Below are positions 9,046 through 20,938 of a DNA stretch of 64,000 nt, one piece after another. The translations under genes and the position numbers were made by a program. Origin of the DNA: Alopecurus myosuroides (lineage: Eukaryota > Streptophyta > Magnoliopsida > Poales > Poaceae); NCBI GenBank assembly GCA_028641055.1, contig CM054062.1, forward strand, positions 22,452,536-22,516,535. Reading direction: 5' to 3'. The notes beneath the pieces are model-generated. The model saw only the letters and a program-made list of their open reading frames with translations, searched no databases and was not told the origin of the DNA. The first letter of the stretch is position 1; the number at the start of each line of letters is the position of its first letter.

Positions 9046-10859
9046 ACCCTGGATGGCCACGGTAGCTCTCGGCACGGCCAAAATATACAGTGTCCAAAAA
9101 GGATTTCGTTATATTGACATCCATAGAAAATGACGTTTCAAATGTAAAAAGTGTTTCTCTCTCATACGCCGGACACACCGGTCTACGACACATATGAGTA
9201 TTTCAAGTTCCTTGTTTTCGCTAACCCGGCCACTGATAATCTATCAGCCACACGGAAGATATTCTAACACACCTACAGCGGCCACTTGGTTTAATATAAC
9301 TTCCGACTAATTATCCTACTACAGACCAAGTTTTCCCCGGTATTATGACTTGTTTCACACAAAGCTTATAAATTTCAACGAGAGAACAGCTAGTACTCCT
9401 ACATGCAAAGTACTACAAACTGCTGTAATTATCTTTGTTTAACCCAATTCCCCAAACCCACCCACCTCCACCCTCTTGGAAAGCCCACACTGAGCCAGCA
9501 CCGCTGTTTTTAACCCTCCCTAGTATCCTGTGCGCAATTATAACCCCTCTCCTCTTTTCACCCTCCCAACACACAACCACACACCATGGTAAAAATGGGA
9601 AAGAACACAGAGTGACAGAGAGATTAAAAAGAAACAAAGGAACACTAAATGAAAACAAAGGCATCCACCACACCACCCTGCCGTGGCGTGACACTTTAGA
9701 CAAACCCAATGGAGATCATGAGAGAGAGAGATTAAATTTTAAGCACTGTTTAAGAATCCCAAAACTTAGAAATGGGCGTAACCACACTCCCCCACGAGAC
9801 TTGCTTGCCTAGCTCCCAATACCATCAAATTTTTGCACTCCCAAGAGTACTGACCGGAGGTGATGTGACTATGTGAGTTGGCGGTAGTGCCCCTGGGGCT
9901 AGGGTTTACAGTACGCGTGGATGCTAGGGGAGTGTGTTTAGGGATTTGTACTGTTGGGATTAGCGATGGAGATAAGCGGATTTAAGTTATTGGCTAGCGG
10001 GTATGGGCATGTAAACAATTAACTGAATATCTTTTGGGCTTTTATTCCATGGCCCACTTAATTGTAGGCCCAATATCTAGTTTTTGGAGCTTTATAGAGA
10101 AAGTATAAATATTCAAGAATGGAATTATTTTTTGTGAGAGTGTCTAAGATCAAACATAATAGATTCTAATGAGCAAGTTGTAAGCATTTAAATAATATAA
10201 TTATATTTAGTTGGCGAGAGAGAAGAGAAGCGGACTCTAGAATAAGAGACAGCTACAAGACGTGCTCCAAAATGATTTGTGAGAGTGAACGGTGGATCAA
10301 CTATTAGTAAAGTAGTACATGTTTGTAACTGACTATTATACAAGTTGGCTATTACATTGACTATTGATAATGTGTATAATCAAGGGTTGACTATACTATT
10401 GTCCTTGCTCTAATAGGAAAATTAAACGATGGAGTGTGATTAAAAAGATTTCATCTCATGAGGCAGCCGTTTTAGATCCAAGTCCCTCGTCGGTGATTCC
10501 TTCCCTTCCGATCGCTGTCCTATCACCATGAGGGGGGAGCTCTTGTTTTCATTTGTGAGTGTGTTTAATCCTAGGTTTTTCTAAGTTTTTGAGTTTACTC
10601 CGGCCACGTCATGGTAGGGCAGATATTGATGATACTAGTAGGAATAATGGTCTCCCTGCCCAAAATCCTGCTCGTCAGTGGTGTTGCTGGCGCCGGTGAG
10701 AGTTTTGTAGAGTCCAAACTGTTGAATCGAATTCAATCCGACGTTGTGTCTTGGCGTGGCGGCTGGGAACGTGTTTCTCTTGGAGTACGGCGGTGTTGCC
10801 TGCTCTAAACTCGGTGCTTACTAGTATGTCAATGTTCATGTTATCCGTCATGGAGATAC
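9046..10859. other. unclassified intergenic sequence, possible old DNA-element piece
   Basis: No coding region was recognised. Positions about 10080-10415 have the look of a non-autonomous DNA element ending in TTGCTCTAATAGG, but no matching left terminus was found. Confidence 0.3.
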
Positions 10860-11300
10860 CTAAAGGTGTTCAGGAGAGACAAGGTTTTTTTAGATCGATT
10901 TTTTTAGCATAGTGGAACATAAGCTACTCTACAAAAGGTCGAGGTCATTTAGGTGTGGTGGTATTTGATATAAAATTAAATGTTTGCTTAGTGGTTATTT
11001 AAACTTTTATACTACGAAGGTGTGTGGAAAAAGTTGTTGCATAGATAAAGTCAAAATTAACAAACTCTCCTATTTGGAAAGGCATATTGAGAATGAAAGA
11101 TGGCTTTTTTTTTTGTAGAGTTAACTCTATCATTGGGAATTGGTGAACACTCTCTGTTGGGAGGACATTGGGTCAGATGACTCGCAGATCTCTCATCAGT
11201 ACCCATCCCTTTATAACATTTCTCAACATAAAAACGATGGCAAGCTTTATATCCACAACAGCGCTAAATATAGCTTTTAGAAGAGCTTTTGAAAGAGAAT
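10860..11300 (+). mobile_element. degenerate LINE ORF2 fragment
   Basis: Translation across frames gives broken pieces typical of the region just after the reverse transcriptase in plant L1-type LINEs: KGRGHLGVVVFDIK, SPIWKGILRMKDGFF and QYPSLYNIS-like segments. Frameshifts and stops are frequent. It is old and not related in an obvious way to the younger LINE at 16660-31351. Confidence 0.6.
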
Positions 11301-11643
11301 TCCCCCTAAGTGGTTTTTGTGTTGATGACAACACAATTAGTTGACTAATTGTGTGTTGAGATTTATTGGTATTCTCAAAGATGGCACAGCACAGATTCGA
11401 CGCTCATCATTTTTTATAAAGGTGAAGACGATGTTCCAAAGATTTTATCTTGTAATTTTGTATCATAGGAACTCCGTACTATCAAGAGGGGTTCCACTAT
11501 GGAAAGTTATGGGTGGATTTGTTATCACGTACACAAACAAAATCGCACCCCCCCAAAGTCTTCTGTAAGAGCATGATGCCCGCATGTGTGTTTTTTTGAT
11601 AATTAATAACAATCACTATGGACTAGTATTTGCATGAAGTTAT
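11301..11643. repeat. possible LTR fragment
   Basis: The segment contains TTTTTGTGTTGATGACAACAC followed by a short inverted ACAATTAGTTGACTAATTGTGT. The first motif is commonly seen at the start of grass copia-type LTRs. Boundaries and partner LTR are not visible. Confidence 0.3.
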
Positions 11644-14600
11644 TGTAATACCCGTAGTTATAGGATACACGATGGTAGATATATAATTATGCACTCTTAC
11701 ATTCATGCATATTTGCAAAATTAAGGTAAATTTTGCGCTTTTGTGAATGATCTGGCAACAAGTCATCGTCAAGTGTTGATAATACTTGAGTTATCTTCGA
11801 ATTACTTATTTTAGAACCAGGTCTATTTTCAAAAGACATTTGAAGTCTACAAACTCATTTGGATATGATTCTGATGAAATTGAGCTAATGCTTAATCTTT
11901 CACCTCATATCATTCTTAATATTACTCAAATTGAGTTGATCATGTCTAAGGCGTGGTTAAATTCGAATTATTACAATTTATATTATCACACCATTGTTTG
12001 AATTCAACTCAACTCACAAGATTGAAATTAAAATATAAGACATTGTATGAAAGAGAGCTCAAAACACTCAACACAAGTATTTGAAGCTGAATTTAAAGAA
12101 CGAAATTCAAATATTATTCATATTTTCAAATCAGAATACAAAGTATATTACAAAGATCTTATAGGAGGCAAAAATGCCAGAATTACAAGTTCTAAACCTA
12201 TACAAAGGTAACCTAAGCTAAAACCCTAGAAGACTAAATCTTCTGATGTTCTTTCCAATGGAATCTTGAACCTGCAAAACAGAAAACGCAAGAAAAGAGT
12301 TTTGACTATGTTAAAATGTTTGCCCTCACCAAAGGTGGGGTACTTTTGAGGTTTTGGATGCAATGGAGATCAGTGAGAAACCAAATGATATATGAAGCAA
12401 CAGGTATAATTTCTCAATAATGGCTTAAGAAAGCAATCCAACAAGCTCAACTAATATGATAAAGGGGCATATCAACTAGGGACAACAAGCCAACAAGCAC
12501 CAGTGTGCAATTCTAGGACATAAACCACAGGGACAATTGTGGATTCCAACCACAATCTCACATGAGATCACAATTTGAAATTTGAGTATAATTCATAAGT
12601 ATAGCCAAGAAATAACAAGACAGTCAAGATATCTGCACTGCATTGCATCCATATAAGAGAGAAGCCACCAATAGAAGTCTCTACTCGTATAAAGAACCAG
12701 GTGGACTAATAATCCTAAAAACTTAGAATACAAGGAAAAGAGGATGATCAAGGCATCAATTAAGGCCTAGTAAGCACAAACTGGAAACAACAAGCAACCC
12801 AACACGTGTTGGACTGATGCTACCATCTAGTCCATATCTACTTAAATCAGGGAAGTAATCTTAGCCCAACCGAGCAACTTCATCACCAAGCAAGTTAGAT
12901 ATTTTCACCTACCAAGATATTTCACAAGGACAACCGCCACAGGTTGAAACTTGAACCAGGACCCAAGCTGCAAGCAGCTGGATCACCAAGTGCATGCAAG
13001 GAGGTGTCACCACCTCAACACAACCCTGGACAATATAAAAATCCAGTTCAAGCATACAAGCTAGAACCAGAAGACATTGTTCTTCACAAGCAACACACCA
13101 AGAACACCTGGTGTCGAATCTGCATCTCAAAAAGTCCCTCGGGTGAACCCATAGGGTTTCGATTAGGAGAACGTGTAGGCGCTGGTGACAATCGTCGGCT
13201 AGACAGGGGGCACGATTTACCCACGTTCGGGGTCCTCGTAGAGGTAAAACCCTTACTCCTGCCTCTGTCGATCTGTATTCACGAGTAGATCGGTTACAAT
13301 GGGGGGTTGCTCAAGTCGAGAGTATGATCTTGATCTCAAGGCTTGATGGTGCGGTATTGCTTGTCCCCCGCCTGGTGGTTCTCCTGGCCTTATATAGGTG
13401 TCTAGGTCTCAAACCGTACCCGGGGTGGACTCAAACCCTAACCTAAAGTCGGTTACAAGTTTCCTAACTTAAGGCCTTGCGGGTGGGTTTCAACTGGGCC
13501 TTCTAGAATAGTATACGTCATCTCCTCTTGGGTTTAGATCTTGGGCCTTGGACCAGGTATCCTTACCCGATAGGTCCAGGGCTCATCCCTTTGTCACCTG
13601 GTATCACCTGGGGGTACAAATATACACACTAGGAATATTGAAACAACTAGGAGGAGCAGGCTAAACCACAAGAAGAAGGTTGTTCATCCTCATGAAGCTA
13701 AATCCGTTCTATAACTACATCGGGTTAATTCCAAACTTGTAGGAATCACATAGCGCATAATCTGAACAGTTCTAACTGTGCTTAGCATGTATCCATGATC
13801 TATACAAGATAACAGAGCACAAGGCGGAAATGATAAGTACAGATCCACACAACTTGTACTCTACAGAACATGTTAACACATGGATCACTGGGGAAAGAAG
13901 GGGAAGTGTGTAGGCATATGTTCTTATACATAAAATCACACACGAGTTATTAATTCATTGGGGACATTTAAACCTGCAAGAATACAATCTTTACAACAAG
14001 GAAGAAGAACGGGAAAGCAATAAGCCATGGTTTAGCATCATTGTGCACACTCATAGAGGCACCAGAATGTTCTAAATCCATAACCAAATCCGCAATTGCA
14101 TTTTACACATCACAGTGCCTGCACACACAGGCTAACACATGGAAACGGAATTTTAAACATACAATGAACTGAAAAAAGCAAAAAGAATTGCTTTCAGCAG
14201 CCCAAGGTAGATATTTATGAGATTACATCTCAGGGAATACTCCAAGTGGCCATCAAGGTCACGAATGAGTACTAAAACCCATTCATTTGGACAAGAAACT
14301 GCAATGTTGACTAAAGAGAGGAGATCCTCTCAATAGGAAGAGACGGTTCTGTCATGGGAGGCGACTGGGAGATTTCTCGCAGCCCTAGAACATATGCCCT
14401 AGTGAACCATCAAGCTCATTGAAGTAACCCTAATAAGGATAGTTATGGACTAAACCTAAATCACTAAGACTACCTACGGTGTAGCTAGCTTATTTCATCA
14501 AGAACAGAGCATGAACTAGGGGGTCCAGAGCTACAGAGAGTGTGAGAGAGAGAGGTAGGAGATGAACTTGCAGATTTTAACGATGCAAGGAAGCCCAGAG

Positions 14601-15430
14601 GATCAAAGAGGCACATATGTGACACCTCCAGGCCAGGGAGTAGCACCAGCAGCATCAGTGCGGGCACCCGTGCCTATGGCGGCACGAGCAGACATAGCTC
14701 GGGCCCGCGCCGACCGTGGAGGGTATCACGATGAGCACCAACACCTCCAAACCACCCATGGCAAGCTCACAGATAACGAACAGGAACAGGAATCACCCCA
14801 AGCGCCAACACCATCGAAACCCTAACCCTAGAGGGCTGCATGTGGGGTTTGTGTGTCGAGAGAAAAACATCGAGCATGACAGAAAGGTGGAGAGAGAGAG
14901 AGAGGAGAGGAAGCTATTGCACTACAAGGGGGCGACCAATTCGGCCGGAGCACGCCGAGGCAGCGAGGCGACGATGACAATGGCCATGGTCGCACGTGCG
15001 AGAGAAAGGGGAATCACAAAGAGGAGAGAGAGGAGGGGAGCGGCCGAGTGAGGAGTGGACTATGCCTGACTCGACCCAGCGTATTTCTCCCACGCAAGTT
15101 GGTTGGGTCGGACCCAGTGGGTCAACCGGCCGAGCCAGGGGCATTTTGGAAATTTCACCAAAAACATAAATTTAATTAAATTCAAATAATCATTTAAGCC
15201 CCAAACCAAACCCAATAAATAAAATAAAAATATGTACCCCTATCTACATTTCTTCTAGATTTCAAAAATGAATTTTATATGATTTTACGACTTGGTAAAA
15301 ATGGATTAAATATTATTTTCAATAAAGGCTTTAGGAATGACCTAAAACCCTAATTAAAATAATATTGTAAAAAATTGGAATAAAACCTTTTAGTTAAGGA
15401 TTTGAGTTTTAAAATAGTTCTAGGATTACA
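11644..15430 (+). mobile_element. LTR-like repeat unit H (about 3.8 kb)
   Basis: It begins TGTAATACCCGTAG and ends TAGGATTACA, the TG...CA form of long LTRs found alone in Triticeae DNA, with AT-rich flanks and a moderately GC-rich centre (about 14560-15050). It has no coding capacity; open frames there are short. No matching 5-bp duplication was found, so the boundaries are tentative. It is interrupted by the solo LTR at 13112-13596. Confidence 0.4.
13112..13596 (+). repeat. solo LTR, 485 bp, TSD CCTGG
   Basis: The unit starts TGTCGAATC and ends CTTTGTCA. The 5-bp duplication CCTGG lies at 13107-13111 and 13597-13601. It includes ACGTTCGGGGTCCTCGTAGA-like sequence, seen also in the LTRs of element B, and a TTATATAGG promoter-like motif at 13391. 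No internal domain is attached, so it is a solo LTR left by recombination. Confidence 0.75.
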
Positions 15431-16454
15431 AGGAAATCACCAGACTCTCGATTCTTTGGACGCCGGATGGGGCATTTCCCCGCACACTGGCCAAAATTTG
15501 CGTACTGGCTAGCGTATGTGCATACTGGCTGGCGGCGGTCTGGCGCGTGGCTAGGTGGCAGCGGAGGTGGTGGCACTGCTCTTTGGCGGCGTTGATGGAT
15601 GGTGGCGAGGCTGCGGTCGGTGGTGCCCGACAGGCCCAGATCTCGGCCCTTTGGGCCCGATCTGGGTGAGGGCGGGCTGGTCCATGCTCCGCCGTGACGT
15701 CTCCGGTCGGGCTGAGAAGCAACTCACGATGGGGATGGCGGGCACGGCGCCGTGTCTGCTGCATCATGGCGGCGGGGGCTTCACAGGCCCGATCTGGGCC
15801 CTGTCGGCCTGGTATGCTCCTGCTGTTGCGTCCGGTCTGCTACTGCTTAGGGCGGTGGAGGTTGTTCCCTCCCACGTGGCTGCGGTACCACCGTCCCTTC
15901 TATGTGATTGTTCCTTCTCGGCCCGACTGGCCTTGCAGCTTCTGTCATGGTGAGACGACGATGATGACCTCAAGACCGCGATGTCGCAGGTGGGAGGTGA
16001 GCGTGGTGGAGCCGACAGTGTGTCCTGGGTAGTGGGGTGTTATTGTTCAGGAGAAATCCCTATCGTCTCTTGCCAGTACCGGCGGAGTGACGTCTGTGGG
16101 GTGTCGCCTCCCTTCTTGAAGGGCGTCGGGTTTAGCCCTACCCCACTCCCCTCCGTGTACCAGAAGAAATCCTAGGAGCAGTCCGGGCAGCAGCGGCGTC
16201 GTCATCGGATTTCTTCTTGAAGATGTTGCTTTGGTGCGCGGCATTTTGGAGGCAGGGAGTGTGGTGGTTTTTACCGGCGGGCTTAGCGGTGATGGGTCAT
16301 CGTCGGGTTGTCAAACTGCCGGTGTTGGCATTTTTTTGTTCTCTCGTTCTTTTTCCTCTTCTTGGGCTTATTGTGTTGTTTACCCCAGCGTTGGTATCAA
16401 GGATCTATGGTGTGGTTTCTATATTAATATAGCGGGAAGAAAGCCTATTTTGGT
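15431..16454 (+). other. GC-rich repeat ending in a LINE-like 3' terminus
   Basis: A GC-rich stretch with several overlapping open frames but no domain. It ends GTGGTTTCTATATTAATATAG followed by a GCGGGAAGAAAGCC-type sequence, a form common at the 3' ends of grass LINEs. It may be a LINE 3' UTR. No gene is supported. Confidence 0.35.
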
Positions 16455-16600
16455 TAAAATTTGCAGCACGCGCGGTTTTAGCGCGTCTGCTGGAGCGCCG
16501 CGTTTCGTCGCGCGCGCTAAACTGGCTGTTTATTGGGTGCACGCTCCGTTTAGTGCGCCTGTTGGAGATGCTCTAATTTACCGTCTAGTATATGATCTGT
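16455..16600. mobile_element. small MITE-like element with GCGCGCTAAA repeats
   Basis: Repeated TTTAGCGCG and CGCGCTAAA in both orientations, and a right end reading TGTTGGAGATGCTCTAA, the common inverted-repeat end of small grass DNA elements. The left end is not clear. Beside it, the phrase CTGTCAACCTAAGGATCG occurs twice (16598-16615 and 16691-16708). Confidence 0.35.
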
Positions 16601-16940
16601 CAACCTAAGGATCGCTAAACTGGAGGTTTATTGGGCGCGTGCTCCTTTTAGGACGCGCTAAACTTGCGGGTCTTGCAGCTTGGGATATGGTCTGTCAACC
16701 TAAGGATCGTGGTGGGCTAGGCATTATCAACTTAGAACTTCAGAACAAGGCACTGCTTTTAAAGCATCTCCATAAGTTCTTTTCTCGTGACAACACTCCT
16801 TGGGTGAAACTTGTTTGGCGGCACTATGGGAGTGAGGCTCCTCAAGCGTATGGTTAGAAAGGCCCCTTCTGGTGGTGAGATGTGTTTAGCCTCATCGACA
16901 TGTATAGGAGTATCACCTCTTGTCAGTTGGGGGATGGGTC

Positions 16941-18518
16941 TGATACGTCATAAACGCATTCTTAATTTATGATGTTCTACATTGTTTTATTATTGTTTCC
17001 CACATGTTTGCTATACACTTTATGTCATTTTTATCGATTTTCCAGGACTAACCTATTGACAAGATGCCACAGAGACAGTTCCCTATTTTCTGTTGTTTTT
17101 AGTTTAGAAAAGTTGTTCCGGAAATATTCTTGGAATTGGAAAATTCGAAGCCTAGTAGTTTTAGAATTCCTGAAGGTTCCACGGAGTCCCGAAGAGACCC
17201 GGAGGGGGGCCTTAGGGGGGCCACACCATAGGCGGCGCGGCCACATGGGGTGGTGTGGGGCCCCCCAGCCTCCACCGCCTTTGCCCTTTCGCCTATTTAT
17301 ACCCCCCGAGACGTAAACCCTAAGAATGTACCATTTCGTCCAGAAAACACCCGAGGCCGCCGTCATCGTCATCCCGAGATCGGGAGGGTTCTGAAGCTCT
17401 CCCCGGCACCCTGTCAGGAGGGGAATTCATCACCAGAGGGGTCTACACCACCATGCCCTCCTTCGAAGTGATGCATGAGTAGTTCATCTCTGGACTACGG
17501 GTCCATAGCAGTAGATAAATGGTTGTTCTCTCCACTTTGTACCTCATATTTAGATCTTGTGAGCTGCCTAACATGATCAAGATCATCTTTATGTAATGCT
17601 ACATGTTGTGTTTGCTGGGATCTGATGAATGTTAAATGCTATGTCTTCTGATTATCAACCTATCATGTTATCTTCATGCATATGTTATTTATGATCTTGC
17701 ATGCTCTCCGTTATTAGTAGATGCTCTGGCCAAGTAGATGCTAGTAACTCCGAGAGGGAGTATTTATGCTCGATAGTGAGTTCATGCCTCCTTTGCATAT
17801 GTGCTCGAGTGATAGAAACGTGGAGGATGGAGGATGTGATGTTGCCATTAGGGAGAAAACAACGGTGTTTACCTAGTTTACATTGTTTACATTACACACT
17901 TTGCTTACGGCGATAATCTGTTGCTTGCAACTTAATACCCAACGTTTGTTCGGATGATATTTGGAGGGTGGATTATTAGACATAGATGCAGTTGGATGAC
18001 GGTCTATGTATTTTTTTGTAATGCCCGCATGAATCACATAGTAATCTTTATGTCTTGCATATGCACTACGGTGCAGCCTTCATTTCTGTCAATTGCCCAG
18101 CTATAATTTGTTCACCACACATGTTATTTATCTTTCACAGAGACATACCACTAGTGAACCGTGGACCCCGGTCCATTTTCCTCATACCGATAAAACACAT
18201 ATTTCTTTCATACTGTTCCTACTGTTTTCCTACTGTTTTCCACACCATACGTTTAAGCTCTTTGTGTTCAGCAAAACTGGTGAGATTAACAACCTCACTG
18301 CTTTGTTGAGGCAAAGTGATTTGATTGTGTTGTGTAGGTTCCACGTTGCTGCTGAACCGGTAGTGCGCTCTGCTATCTCAGCTGCTTCAATCTTCTAAAG
18401 TTACTCCTTCCTCATACTGTTCGATTCAACCTTGGTTTCTTTCTGAGGAAAACTTGCTGCTGCACTCTTCATACCTTCCTTTTGGAGTCTCCCAACGAAC
18501 GTGTGTTCACACGCATCA
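16941..18518 (+). repeat. 5' LTR of element A
   Basis: 1578 bp, TG...CA, preceded by the target-site copy GGGTC. It has a TATTTATACCCCCCGAG promoter-like motif at about 17294 and the G-rich/C-rich stretch with GGGGTGGTGTGGGG common to this LTR group. It aligns throughout with 23917-25483. Confidence 0.9.
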
Positions 18519-18528
18519 AGCACTTTTC

Positions 18529-18546
18529 TGGCGCCGTTGCCGGGGA
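18529..18546 (+). promoter_or_regulatory. primer binding site, tRNA-Asp type (element A)
   Basis: TGGCGCCGTTGCCGGGGA is the complement of the 3' end of plant tRNA-Asp including CCA. It sits 10 nt downstream of the 5' LTR, as in Athila-type gypsy elements. Confidence 0.9.
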
Positions 18547-18655
18547 GGAAGAGAATTTCTGCAAGGGGAGTCCCTCACCTCCAATCATTTTTTTTACTTT
18601 GTTATTGTTTTGCTTGTTACTTGCTTTATTATTCTTGCTATCAATGTTTGATGCC

Positions 18656-19988
18656 TTTTAAACTAGATCTTATTGCCAAGGTGGGTTCACGGATGAACAA
18701 CAAAAATATTATGAGGAATACCGCTTACCACAAAAAGGGATACACTTATGAGAGCAAATTAATAAATTGCATGACTATGCTAAAAACTTGTGCTCTACTT
18801 ATAATGATACTTATTGCTTTGATAAATCTTGTTGCTGTAGGAGGTATAAACACATCCCTTTTCAATGTGAGTATAATTATAATGTTACCATATTTTTTAT
18901 GTTAAGGGAAATTATGACTTTGATGATGTGGAACAAATTGAGGAATTTATTGCTTGGAAGGGTGCATTTGAAATTGCATATTTGCTTGAAAGTATTGATG
19001 ATGCACCTTATAAATATGATATTTATGATATACTTGAATATTGCTTTGATAATTACAAGGATTGTAATTACTACATACTTCAATATCTTAATCAATTCTC
19101 TCCCCCAAAGGGAGAGACTAATGCCTTATAGGAACCTATGGAAGAACAAATTGTTGAATCTAGAAGCTCATTGGATGAAAAAGAGGAGGAGAGTGATGAT
19201 CAAGAGGAGGAATAATGGAGCTACCCATGTCTACCTCCCAATGATAGTAACTCTTTAACTCATACATTATTTGATGAAATTGATACTTGCTATACTTGTG
19301 ACCTTGATACTACTATGAATGAAACTTGTGAAAATGATATTGCTACTGTTATTTATGATAATCCTTGCTACTTTGATAAATCTTATGATAATCCTCTTTT
19401 TATTCCAAATATTTATGTGCATGATAATGAGAAAGTTTGCTTAGAAAATTTATATGATAATGCTCTTGATGATGGCCATATGTTACTTGATGTTATAACT
19501 TATAATGCTACTGAAAATAGGATTGCTATAATGTGTCCTATACCTTTTATGAGTGATTAATCATTTTGTTTTGCAATTGCTAAAAGTGGGAAAAAAGAGT
19601 AGCTGATTTTAAATTTTGATCCCACTATTTTTGAGTTTGATATAATTGTGTGCTTTTAGGCCATGATAAACATGCTTTATATGATAATTATGCTGTTGAG
19701 TTTGTTCATGATGCTACTGAAAATTATTATGAGAGAGGAAAATATGGTTGTAGGAATTTTTATGTTACTAAAACACCTCTCTTTTTGTTGAAAGTTTTGA
19801 AGTTGCTCTTGTTCTACCTTCCCATGATTTCTAGTTTGAGCTTCTTTAATTTAATTCTTTACAAGATTCCTACGCATAGGAAGTGGGTTATACTTAAATT
19901 TATTTTATACTTGCCTCTTGATGCTCTCTTTTTCTTAATTCACATTTCTTATGTGAGCATCCACTTGATTCCACTTTTCTGGGCCTAG
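18656..19988 (+). pseudogene. Asp/Tyr/Asn-rich ORF chain of element A
   Basis: Open stretches at 18928-19131, 19315-19560 and 19650-19988, with pieces in other frames (LHDYAKNLCSTYNDTYCFDKS), read like one broken protein. It is very rich in Asp, Tyr, Asn and Cys (LFIPNIYVHDNEKVCLENLY) and ends in a more hydrophobic part with KTPLFLLKVLKLLLFYLP. It shows no zinc knuckle, aspartic protease or other known domain. Similar ORFs occur in non-autonomous Triticeae gypsy elements; the role is unknown. At least four stops or frameshifts make this copy inactive. Confidence 0.5.
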
Positions 19989-20774
19989 CTAAAAGCGTTA
20001 AAGAAAAGCACTTCTTGGGAGATAACCCATGGTTTTATTTATGCTTTGTTTTTCTCTGTTTTCTTTGAGTCAAAGGTTTGTATAATTATGTAGAAACTCC
20101 TTTCTATCTTTCTTTTCATGTTTTAGTAGTGCCAAGTAAGGAATCTGACGGTAGTTGGAGTTGGTTTTCGGATTCCTGCGCAGGAAACAGATTTCTTCTG
20201 TCCGCCGTAAAAAATCGTATAAATCACAGAAAAATCAGAATGACCTGAAATTTCTTGTGCTTATTCCTAGGCTAATTACGCAACTCTTTTTTTTTAAGTT
20301 TTTTGATATGAGCAACGCAAGTTCCTCTAAGTTTTTTGTCTTTACAGACTGTTCTGGTTTTGACAGATTCTGCCATTTTTCTTGCATTTGCTCTTTTGCG
20401 ATGTCAAGTGGATTTCTTTGCTTCACGAAACATCAGTGGCTGTAGCTAATGTTTAAAAGTATCAATAGAACTTTTGCCATACAGAACCAATGGATTTTTA
20501 ATTGTTGCACTAACCCTCTAATGCTAATTACTGTTTGAGTGTGGTGTGAAGTAAGTTTTCAAGGGTCAAGAGAAGAGGTGATATATGTGATCAAGAAGAG
20601 TGCAAGGTCAAAGCTTGAGTATGGCCCCGTGGTTCATCCAAGCATATTTTTATAAGACTCAAGCATCTAAGCTTGGGGATGCCCAAGTCATCCCCTTCTT
20701 CATCAACTATCTATCATGTCACTTATCATGAAACTATATTTTTATTCGGTCACATCATATGAAGTTTACTTGGA

Positions 20775-20835
20775 GCGCCTGTTTGTTTTTCTTTTGTTTT
20801 CTTTTGTTTTCCTTTGTTTTCTTTTGTTTTTCTTA
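20775..20835 (+). repeat. CTTTTGTTTT simple repeat
   Basis: About five copies of a 10-nt CTTTTGTTTT unit with small variations, in the noncoding part of element A. Confidence 0.8.
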
Positions 20836-20938
20836 CTGCAATAATATAGTTGGATCCTAGAATTCTTTGTTTGGGAGAAAGACACGCTCCGCTTTTTTAT
20901 TTGAATACTTGTTATGCTAGTATTCTTACCCCCGTTTG

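Noticed and set aside
12909..13288. Open frames around 12909-13288 on both strands
   Set aside because: They run across the boundary of the solo LTR at 13112, so they cannot be one old gene.
11644..15430. Exact target-site duplication for unit H
   Set aside because: The 5 bp before 11644 (GTTAT) and after 15430 (AGGAA) do not match; the boundaries are left tentative.
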